Made by a program: the position numbers and the translations under genes. A stretch of DNA of 64,000 bases from Takakia lepidozioides (lineage: Eukaryota > Streptophyta > Takakiopsida > Takakiales > Takakiaceae): positions 48,436,042-48,500,041 of the forward strand of contig CM060734.1 of assembly GCA_030704615.1 (NCBI GenBank), given 5' to 3'. Below are positions 54,610 through 64,000 of the stretch, piece after piece. The notes under the pieces were generated by a model, which saw only the letters and a program-made list of their open reading frames with translations, made no database searches and was not told where the DNA came from. Numbering within the stretch: the first letter of the stretch is position 1; each line of letters begins with the position of its first letter.

Positions 54610-57300
54610 TAGAGAGCCCACCCTTGAAGAATGAGGGAATTACTCCCATGTAGAGGAAAGAAGGTTTTTATTCCTTCTCTTTGAAAATCTGGTGCACAAA
54701 AGTGTGCACCACAGAAAAAGCAATGATTTGTGCCATAATGATTTGTGCCATAAGTCCCCAAACATGTTCCGAGTTTGAGGCTAGTTCATGGACAGCCATG
54801 ATCCTCTGGATGCAGGAACAATTGTACCATAATTGGTTATGTCTCCATTGAAACAAAATAACAAGCACTCTTTTGATCTGACTTGTCACTTGCCTATCTT
54901 GTAAGTCCATATTCGGGAATCATGTGCCCTTCCATCCCATTTCTATGGTTGATCGGGAGTGGTGTGGTGTGTAAGTATTTCGACAATGTAAACCACCCCT
55001 TCTATTCTCGGGGATGTTCTGCAAATCGATGGATGTTGAACCTCTCTTCCTTTCTTCTTTCTGAACTGTTCTTACATTTAACATTTGTAGTACTCAATGT
55101 GCCGTGATGTAGTGACCAGCAAATTACGTTGTATCTCCTACGTTACTCAATCCAGAGGGCTCTTCATATGGGTATTTAGAATACAGATTGGATTACTGTC
55201 CTTAGCTCGCAGGCCTCTCTAGAGCTCGGGGGGCGTCCATGAAGAGGTGGTCGCCAATGGGATTTTGTTGAAGCAGTTTGGTCAATTCACAACCAAGGAG
55301 TGATGTCGATTTGGATGTCGAATTTTGTGTGCTTTTTGTTCCAATTAGGGTTTAAAGTGGGGGGCTCTTTATTCTTGTTTATCTTCTGCAGCGACTCCGG
55401 TAGAGATCTTGATGACCCAGAGGGCTGCGAAAAAGTGTGCTCTTTTTTCTTTCTTTAGCTGTGTTGTGTATGCAATCTGATTGATTCCAGAATTGAAGCG
55501 AAGTTCCAAGGGTGATGGAAGATCGCGGCCAAGTAAGAGCGTCAGTGAAATCACGGCTGCCTCAATGGAAAGACAAGGTTGCCTTTCTGATTATCTGCTC
55601 TTTTCCTTTAATTGTGACCTGCAGAACACCTGTATGGCATGCAGCTAGCCTTCCTTAGGGTCTACGAAGTGTGCACTTTTGCAATGGCCTATAGGCTGTA
55701 TGCTCGTTGATGTCCAATGAGAACTTTTCTTGTATGCGTGTAATTGTTCAATGGCCCAGGAAATCTGTTTTTGGTATCCAAGAAAGTGTTAGGGTGTGAT
55801 TGAATGGGCAGAGCAGAAGCTATTTGTTGTGGCATTCCTATTGTTGTAATAATCACCAATTGATGTTCTTAAAAGTTCTTGCTGTTGCTCTTCCAGTTGA
55901 AGGAGGTATGCCTGCAGAGTGTGCAGCATGAAAGGAGACAATTGATGTGGAATCCGGTGTGGAGGCCCCTCTTCTCCAACATTCGGTGCCAATAACAATA
56001 AGGTTGACGAGTTGCCTCGTCATGTCCAACTGATTCTGAATGTTACCCTTGCACTACCCTTCCTCAGTATCTGTCCACTCACTGCTGAAGTTTTGACAAA
56101 AGTGAATCTGGTTATATGAATAAACATTCTACCACTTTTCTCTAGGCTATGGAGAAAATAATGTCCCTGATTCTGTTTTTAGCTTGTCCCCCCTGTGGGG
56201 AAGGCCCTGCATTCATGAAGGGCTTGATTTGAACTTCCCTAGAAGTTGTATGAATCACTCCCTAGATCTGAGTCAACCCTCGAGAGAGGAAGAGAGAGCC
56301 TGACTTGCCGTTATCCTGGGCGCAAGTTAGGAGGTTGTCTCAGCATTTGGGTACATTGTTGCTGATGAGCTCAATAAAGTAAACCGAAAATCAGTGAATG
56401 GTGAGGATCCTCAGAAGGAGGGTGGGCATGATGCTGTACCCCAAGAACAGGATGCAGATATGATGATTTCGGAGTGTGAGCTGATGACATCAAAGATGTC
56501 ATCGGAGCTAGCAAATGAAGACTACGAGGAGCTCATGTTGGCTACAAAGCCACACCCTGAGAACTATAACTTTGAATATTCAAGTGAAAAGATGAAAAGA
56601 TCAACTTTTTATGACTATGCAAGTGTAAAGAAGAAATGATCGACTTTTCGCGACTATGCAAGTGAAAAGAAGAAGGCTACGTACCTAGATGCAGCGCCAA
56701 CCCACAGTGAATTCCCAAGTTTTTCCCTGTAACACTCTTCCGTCTGCACCAGGGCACACCTCAAACGAGCCACCAGACAGGGGTATGTAGCCTCAGCATG
56801 GGCAGCTACACCGTAGTTCCATCCGCGCTCCCCAACTGCGGGCAGCTTCCAAGGGATCCTGCCATGCCACAAGCATGGCACCAGGCCAGCTTGTCGCTGC
56901 ATCCCACTAATTCTCTGCATGCTGCCAGATGCATCGAACCGGTACAGAGGAGGCGGAGGCAGAATGAGAGGAAGACAATAGAAGCTCTTTTTCTGGGGAA
57001 GAACAGGCTGTGCAGAGCAGAGGGTCCAAGCAGCAATAGGTCTGAGTGGGGCACAACAGATGTGTGAGTAGGGGATCCTACTCCGCAAGCCCACCCAGAC
57101 AAGTGAATCTACAATGTCGTCCCAAGGCTTTCTCGAGTTCTGCGATCGAATGTTGTCATCAGCCCAATGCCTCCACAGCTAATCCTCTCTAAGATTGAAG
57201 TGAGCTCACACATCCGAGCATAACTTACAAGCTCCCCTTTGCACATTACTCAAATTTTACATATTTGACCTTACTAGTGAGCTGTACTAACCATACAACA
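54610..57300. other. Mostly non-coding; no gene recognised
   Basis: Short frames only, for example 56394-56639 on plus (acidic; DYEELMLATKPHPENYNFEY) with no family match. Some stretches may be untranslated regions of neighbours. Confidence 0.35.
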
Positions 57301-57608
57301 CATCATGAATGTGACACAACTGTCACAATCAATCTATCTTCTTCCTCCTGCTCAAAACCTCCCTCCCCATCACTTGGCAAGTCACCATAATCATGATCAG
57401 CCTCTTCCTCTTCTTCTTCCTCTTCAGCCTGATCTGCATTAGGTCTCTTAGATAAGCTAATTGCTTGTGCAGAGTCTTCCACAGCTGATCCACCTGCACC
57501 ACCAAAGATAGGGCCTTATTCTCATCTGACTTAAGTAGGGCAACGGTCCTAATGAACCCAACATGGAACTTGCAAACAGCCTGCAGGAAGGTGAAAACCA
57601 CAAGGAAC

Positions 57609-59026
57609 TTAACCTTCTTCGTCTGTTACCCGAAACCTGATGCGCCTGCCTTTAACATACCGATACTCCCACCTTGTTGGAGCATATCTTTTTAGCACCT
57701 CTGCTTGCCTTTTCAGTAACCCCAGGCGCTCGTATGTGCGTGCCACCCGCTCCACAGTGCCCTCGTCAGGCCTCACCTCTAAATCCTCCATGTCCGCAAA
57801 CACCTTGACATTTCAACCCTTCATAGATTAGCTGATTTGTTCCTCAGAAATTACCAATCTGATGCAACCACTTTGAGGATTCCATCTATAGTGTTTACAG
57901 ACAAATTGCTCAAGGCAAGTACCTGGAGTAGTCGTTTGGGCTGGTTATGGTGCTCATACATGGCCATCACTCGACCAAACATTGTGCGCGGGATACACTC
58001 CATATGTTCTGTTAATAACTTCTCCCATAAGGCTTCTGCTTCCTCCACTCGGCCCTCCTCATCAAAGGCCCGCAGCAGCTGCAGGTATGTGCCCATTGTC
58101 TTCCCTTGCCCTTTGCTGAACATCCATTTGCTCACCTGTCATGTTGGTCAATCCATCAGCGCACAATTGCTTGGCACCATCTTAACCCAAGCCCGGAATC
58201 CACCGGTTCTGCAGAAAATAACCCCACATCTGCAACTGGTGTACCTTCCTTAGTTTAAGACCACTATATTTCTGAGTCTATTCTAAAACAGCACGTGCGT
58301 TGCACCTGCCATTGCCACAGTTTGTGTGCACTTTAATAGAACCTCCAAAGTACAACACAACTCCAACCCCCACATGTATAACAACTGCTTGTTGTACGGA
58401 GTTGTGACAGGACAAGTGTTGATTGCTCTCTGACTGCAGCAACTTTGAATGTCACGTTCACTGAGCTAAAAACAAGTCAAGTGCAAGCATAGGCACCACA
58501 AGATGGCACCTGGATCACTCGTCTCCATTGCTTCTCTCCTTGCAAAACTGTCAAAGCTTTTTTTACAGCCACCAGTGGGAACTCCAGCTCCCATGCACTC
58601 CAAGCATCAAGTGCACCATACACTTCCTCCTTCACATTTGACAGTGCTGCTATCTGGCCCACAACCCAAATATCAGAAAGACAAAATTGGTACCATCCTC
58701 TACCCTACAAACCATTTGGAGCTAGTTGGTAGTGCAAATGTTTCCTAGAAAATATGGCATCTCTCAGGAGCACACTATACTATAAATACACTGTCTCTGA
58801 CAAACCATCCACTCAAGACACTTGCAAAAGAGGAATACTCAGTTGAGGAGAACTTCGAGCTACTTGCCAGGTTTAGCAGCTTCTGAGACTTGACCACGGT
58901 ACCTCTCCTTTGCTTGGTATTCCATTGGCGCGGTCTCCGTTGGCGTGGTCCTCCTGCAAAGCACACCTGCTTTGCACCACCATCATTACCCTCTCCTCCA
59001 TACAGTCCTACGCTGCTATGTTCCAT
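57609..59026 (-). CDS. PPR protein of the EMB1417/At4g18975 type
   Basis: Small organelle-targeted PPR protein family conserved in land plants. Exons on minus: from about ATG 59026 to 58868 ([13 protein letters not shown]); 58653-58510 ([27 protein letters not shown]); 58135-57923 ([39 protein letters not shown]); 57803-57609 ([20 protein letters not shown], then TDEEG and stop). All introns are phase 0. The first uses a GC donor (CTG|GCAAGT). The true start may be further upstream, because no clear transit peptide precedes the first exon. Confidence 0.8.
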
Positions 59027-59930
59027 GAAATAATAGTCGTTACCAGTTTTCTCAGTATTCTCTTTTCCAAAGAACAACACCTACTGTTAGATGTGTTGGA
59101 GCCTCTATGTGAGAATCACATCCAACATTCTTGTTCTTCACTTGCAATTATTCAGATGACCTTGCTTCGATTGCAAATAGCTGAAAAAGAGGCCTCTGCC
59201 AATTACCAACTCAGGGAAACAGTCTTAAGACCAACCTGTTCTTCATGTGTCAGGCTTGAACTTATACAAGTGCTCACACAACCTTGCATCACCAGCTATT
59301 AAAAGAAAAAGGGGTCTCAAGGTTAAGAAAAGAAAGGGCCAGTGAGGGGCACACCCAGGAGCCCTGCCTGCGATACTCAATGACACCTAGTTGAAGCCGG
59401 CCTTGGATTTGGTCTCGCTCATATACAGCCCTCTTCTCTGTCCTCCCCACACAAATCCATAATAATCACCAAAATGAGTGGTGCGGGACAAGTCTTCCTT
59501 CTGCAGCACTTTCCTCCCTGCATGATTAGGGGCAGGGATGCAATGCAGTATCAAGAGCAATCAAGAGCAAAGTTATGCGGGAAACCTGAGGCCAATCGAG
59601 CAATGCATATACCCCTCACACCATTACCACTCAAACCAAAGCAACTCGCTTAGGGCATACCAGCTAAGCTCGATCCCGCTCGCTGGAGTAAGATACAAAG
59701 AGAAGACCAACATACTCCAGGTCCTACCTGTCCAGCCCTTACTCAAAGATTTTGCCGCAACACCCGCTCTCAGATTTAGACACTACTCACTTAAGTCGCA
59801 GTAGGACCGCAAAGCCACTCTAACACCTCAAAAGTAACAACCCACGACCTCTTCAGCACCTGGACAGACAGCGGAATCTTCCAGCAGAACTTAGCGATGA
59901 GAATCCAGCGTACCAAGGAAAGATTGGTAC

Positions 59931-60172
59931 CTGCAATACGCAGTAACCGGCTTAGAGATTTCGGAAATCACCACCGTATCGACCACCTTGTCAACGTCCT
60001 TCAAAATCGATGGATTCAGCACAACCTGGGTATCAATTTCTGCTCGCAACCCCACAGCGGGCATCCTCACAGCAGAAGGCGGTGCCCGAGACTGCCTCAA
60101 TGCCGCACCCCGAAAGGAAGACGCAGCCGATGCGCAAGACAGCACCCCATTTGCTTCCACTAGAGCTGCCAT
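59931..60172 (-). CDS. First exon of a NEET (CDGSH iron-sulfur) protein
   Basis: ATG 60172 opens a plastid/mitochondrial-type leader (MAALVEANGVLSCASAASSF), then INxx-like sequence (VVLNPSILKDVDKVVDTVVI) and KPVTAYCR, ending TGCAG|GTACCA at 59931. Plant NEET continues with C-W-R...P-x-C-DG-x-H, which binds a 2Fe-2S cluster. The first cluster Cys is the last Cys here. The second exon was not found before the PPR gene begins at 59026, so the gene may be truncated or have a long intron. Confidence 0.65.
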
Positions 60173-60352
60173 TGCCAAAGCCCAACAACGCGCGAATCCG
60201 AAACAGGCAAGACGAGCACCAGCCTCCTGCCTAGATTACCGTGAAAGAGGTTATTTTTCTCGGAAAAGACTTGGGATAAACCTGCAGCCTAAACCCTACA
60301 GGAGAGAAATGCCGGCAGTGTGTCGTGCTTGAAGCTCGAGCTGTTTGCAGCC

Positions 60353-62929
60353 ATGGCCACGCTGCACTGCCTGTCCGTCCCTTCGTCTCCTGCAGCTTTA
60401 CATCTGAATGCACCTCTTCGGGAAGAAGTAAGAAGTCGGTCTGATTTGTCTCTCTCGTTTCCCGCAAGGTTGCACGTTGCGAGTAGTCGCATGCGGTGCA
60501 ATGTGAAAAGCCTGTCCGTGAGGAGAAGCAGGCCGTGTATTACGATGGGGGGCGGTTGAGTCTTACGATGCCTCATTCCAGCTTCAGCCAGAGGTGCGCG
60601 TTCTTCTTTTCGGCATCTCTTCAATTTGCAGAACTTGTTTGATGAAACCTGCATGCCTTCAGTTCGGAAGGAAGGTGGACATTGGTGTGCATTCCACCCA
60701 TGCTCAAATCAATTTTTATGGTGAAATCTTTGTATGTACTGGTGATTACACCATAAGGAAAAATGCGAAAGCGGAACGTCAGTGCAGCGCATTGGCAACG
60801 TTTCTCGCATTGGACTGCTAACGCACTACCCTCGCCCTCTCTCTCTCTCTCTCTCTCTCTAGAGATGAGCCTAAAGGCCTGGCCCTGTTGGGTCTAATTG
60901 CTGGGCAGCTCACACAGAGCAAGTTGATGCTTTGTGAAGGGCTTTCTAGAGGATATCTGGAAAACCCGAACTAATTGTCTTTACCAAGGGTAATCACACC
61001 CTCGCTTAGGTAGCATCTATTTCCTTTTGTTCCGCCCAAACTGGGCGCGGGGTCTATGGCCACAAGGCTACGGCAAACAACGTCTTATGAGTACATTCTC
61101 TAGATGATGCTGTCGGCGTCAATTATCTCACGACATCGAAGTGTCCTAATTGGATTCGGCTTCCTAATAAAAACACAACTAGCTACTCGCCCAAGCAAAC
61201 TCTGCAAGGATTTTGTATTCTCTGCTCTCTACCTCTCGGCAACCTCTCTACCTCTCTACCAGTAACTTGCCCTCTTTTTTTCCCTTGAAAGGAACAGCCA
61301 TAACTCTGCAGCTGTGAGGGTAATGGTACATAGTCAAGGATCTCCTCACGCAAAGCATTTTGATTATTACTTTGACCTTTCGGCTCTGCCTTGTTTGAAA
61401 ACTAGAGTTTTAGTACTCTAAAGTGGACCATGGAGCTACCTGTAGAGCTTGTATGTGAGACTATGCACAAAGTATAAGCTTTCACATCAACTGTGGGGAT
61501 CTTTCTTGCGGGGCATTTACTGAGCCAATGGCTTCTAGTGATGTGCAGAATGAGCAGTTGCTGTGCTCACTGCTAGGCTCCGGCTCGTTTTGTGAACAGG
61601 TATGCCCCCTTTGCTTGGCAACTTGACTTGGATGGAGTTGCAAAATTCCGGTTGTGGCTGGGCTATACCCACAATGTCCTTTTTATGGTTGGGGATTTGG
61701 GAGCAAAGGTTAGAAAGCAGCCAGAATAGCATTACTATAGCAATTTTTTTGCACTGTATCATTCAAGCTCTTCGCTTTCGCATCATCACAGAGCCAGAAC
61801 ATGGACACCATGTTTCTATAGCCCCCAGTGGTACCACGAGCAAATAAGTCAGCCAAACATGTGTTTCTGATGGTGAAGGGGTACAACACAGGTGGCGCGG
61901 GAATCAGGCTTGAATAGTGCTGAGTTTACAGACTTACTTTCCCAACCTGTACCCTGGAGTTTGAACACAACACACGGGAGGCCTCAGGTTTCAGCTCTTT
62001 GCTCTCACAAGTCTGGGAGACTGTTTGTGTTCGACTAGGCAGTTGCTGGGTCTCCCAAAAGTTTTAACAGAGGCATGACTGTGAGTCTTTGTCAAGATTG
62101 GGTGACTTTGATAGGGTTCAGCTTGTCTTGGATACGTCAATGAGGATGCAAGCATTTGCATGGTGGTGTGTGACAGGAATTTGAGAAATACTTGGAGGAC
62201 AAGGAGAACTATGTGATTATCAATGTCCCTCCAAATTTCATGTTCCAGGCCAAGGTATGACTATGAAAGCTTTTATTACTTGCACAAGCTCTTGTTTATC
62301 CAGTGTGTCCAACTCTTGGAATGTAATGCCACAATGCTTATCCACCAACCGAAGTTAAGTTTTGAGATAGTAGTCTCGAACTAGAGCCAAAAGAACCTGT
62401 GGCCTTGCGAGCACCTATTCTTTTGCATAGCACTGCAGCATACGGAGTGCTGAAGTGGCCTTTACAACCCCAGTTTCAACCTGTAGAGTGGCTAGCTAAA
62501 GTGCCTGTTCACCTAACCAGATGTTCGACTTCACAGCATTCATGAAGTGATGTCATGCCCACGTTTGTGATTAAAATGGTAGGTGATGATGGAATCGTGC
62601 AGACAATTGCTACTAAATCAGCTGTCCTATTGTCTAGGTTGTACAGATATGATTTGCTTTCAGAGGTCAGAAATCATCAGTAAATTATCAGAAGATGAAT
62701 CTAAATCTAATTGTGTGCCGACACTTCATCAATAAGGGATTGCAAGTCTCGCTAATATGAAACGTTCATCTCCAGAGTCCCCAGTGTAAGGATGTTTATT
62801 TTTCTTGCTTTTGCACAGATCTTTAAACCTTCGAGCTATGTGCTGTCTTCAAAAAGTCTGGAAGCAGTTGAGATGACGTTGGAGCGCCTTTGGAGTAGAA
62901 TGCAGAAAGTTCAGTGTTTCCAACGTTGA
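60353..62929 (+). CDS. Multi-exon gene of unknown function, probably plastid-targeted
   Basis: The first exon starts at ATG 60353 (MATLHCLSVPSSPAALHLNA), rich in S, R and A and ending CITMGG, like a transit peptide; its donor is unclear. Clean phase-0 internal exons: 61549-61599 (EQLLCSLLGSGSFCEQ), 62177-62254 (YLEDKENYVIINVPPNFMFQ), and last exon 62819-62929 (PSSYVLSSKSLEAVEMTLER, stop TGA 62927). It is divergent from the NEET exon, with starts 180 bp apart. I do not recognise the family. Confidence 0.5.
60836..60862. repeat. (CT)n microsatellite
   Basis: Uninterrupted CT run inside the first intron of the plus-strand gene. Confidence 0.9.
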
Positions 62930-63016
62930 CCACTGAACTTTACTGCCATGAGTCTTGGCGCCAGTGGAAAAGATGATAACAGATACTTGGAAGTCTACTC
63001 AGCAATGCAAGCTCAT

Positions 63017-63042
63017 TGGTTATGGTTATGGTTATGGTTATG
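63017..63042. repeat. (GGTTAT)n hexamer repeat
   Basis: Four tandem copies of GGTTAT, the complement of the ATAACC runs at 36880-37320. Confidence 0.85.
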
Positions 63043-64000
63043 TACTTCCGAAGTGGGAGGTATTTGGTGTCAAAGTTGATGAATCTACTATGGTTTTTAA
63101 CTGTTAAGCTGCTGTATGCAGCTTTTGTGCAGTAGATTTGTGTGGCACAAAAAAGATTCCTTGCAAGTTCCAAGTGCTTTCTGTCATGGGGGGACGGTTT
63201 GGTTAGGCACTTGTAGGCCACTACTTCTCCGTGGCAGATGACTAATGCAGGGTATTCTGGTTACTGATTCATATGTTTAAATAATTTGTCATTAAACATT
63301 TGTTTTTCTGCGGATTTTTGCTTTCTTTTGAGCAGGAAGAGTACCTTAGGAAGAGTAGTACGTGTTGGCACATGACAATTCATGGAAAAACCAAAACCCC
63401 AAAAAAATTCACCCAAAAAATTTCAACCCAAAAAAATCTAATGGCGAACAAGCCTTGGTGGTAAGGCGGTGTGTGTGCAAGTGCTAGGGATTAAGGTGTT
63501 GTCAACGACATCTTAATTCCCAGTACATGTTTTGAAACGTTTATTTATAAAGCACGAGTTCACCTCTTTGCCTTCTTTAGATTTGGGTGTGAGCCTCTCC
63601 CTCAACCTTGGATACCTAGAAAAATGACAAGTAATCCCTCCTCAATCAACAAAGCAACGTGGATTCATTGTTGGCAATATACACTGCACTTTCACAATTG
63701 ATTTGCAAGCAAGACTAGCATGGTTTAAAGGATTTCGGAGCTCGGGGGATTTCAGAGCTACTACTACAAAACAACTTTGTATTATTGCATTTATTTCATT
63801 TATCCATGTCTCATTCATCATACAGACATTCATCCGCCATTCATCCGCCATTCATCCCAGCATCATCCATACCCCAGCTTGTAATACTGGCCACTCTGCT
63901 TAGTAATAGATCTTCTAAGTCGAGTAGGCGTCCGCGGTTATAGGGCAGATCCTGAGGTGTGAGCAGATTTATGCTCACAGAATTTTTTGCTCGCGGGATC
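63043..64000. other. No gene recognised
   Basis: Contains CATTCATCCGC repeats at 63829-63857 and an A-rich stretch at 63385-63440 followed by CTTGGTGGTAAGGC, which faintly resembles a tRNA A box. Nothing supports a gene. Confidence 0.35.

Noticed and set aside
63441-63530. Second tRNA-derived SINE
   Set aside because: Only a faint A-box-like CTTGGTGGTAAGGC; no B box.

Overview
This is eukaryotic nuclear DNA from a plant. The pointers are GT-AG spliced genes, a two-exon plastid-type DUF7804-like gene, a NEET-type first exon, a GDSL lipase, PLS-type PPR motifs, plant telomere-like CCCTAAA motifs, and Ty1/copia, Ty3/gypsy, L1-like LINE, SINE, MULE and CACTA debris. The PPR type and the large TE-encoded genes suggest a non-seed land plant (bryophyte, lycophyte or fern grade). 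No species can be named from sequence alone.

Layout. 1-2.5 kb: low-complexity DNA, no recognised gene, one orphan exon. 2.5-20.1 kb: a nested TE complex. A minus-strand Ty3/gypsy element (LTR 20117-19373; PBS, gag and half of pol at 5538-7888; rest of pol at 3645-2521) was entered at its LTR/PBS border by a large Mutator-like transposon. That transposon has ends at 5537 and 19366 and a 9-bp target duplication CCAAACTGT. A later inversion of about 3646-7888 flipped one end of the transposon together with half of the gypsy. The transposon carries a MULE transposase with a SWIM zinc finger, and a divergent spliced gene that fuses a ParB-like domain to a circularly permuted beta-class-like DNA methyltransferase. 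It is filled with palindromic repeats built on GGAAATTCGGC.

20.1-23.6 kb: palindromic GC-rich repeats, a PPR pseudogene cut by a LINE fragment, duplicated 5' exons and a CACTA terminus. 23.6-36.2 kb: a second, unrelated large element or gene block. It has divergent transcription units: a ParB-like/tandem FCP1-type phosphatase block on minus and a DUF7869-type transposase-like gene on plus. It is marked by twelve dispersed palindromes with arm GAACCTCCACTG. Several frameshifts and a missing catalytic core show decay. 36.8-38.5 kb: degenerate interstitial telomere-like repeats. 38.9-42.5 kb: gene remnants, including a UPF1/SEN1-like helicase scrap, and a truncated Ty1/copia element with one LTR.

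42.9-45.3 kb: GDSL lipase gene with first-exon lesions. 45.5-50.3 kb: small TIR element, repeats, LINE 3' end, SINE. 53.6-64 kb: gene-like euchromatin with a DUF7804-type gene, an EMB1417/At4g18975-type PPR gene, a NEET first exon, and a multi-exon gene of unknown function.

Together the two large elements are the most unusual content. Both pair transposase-like genes with a ParB-fold protein and a DNA- or protein-modifying enzyme, and each has its own private palindrome family.
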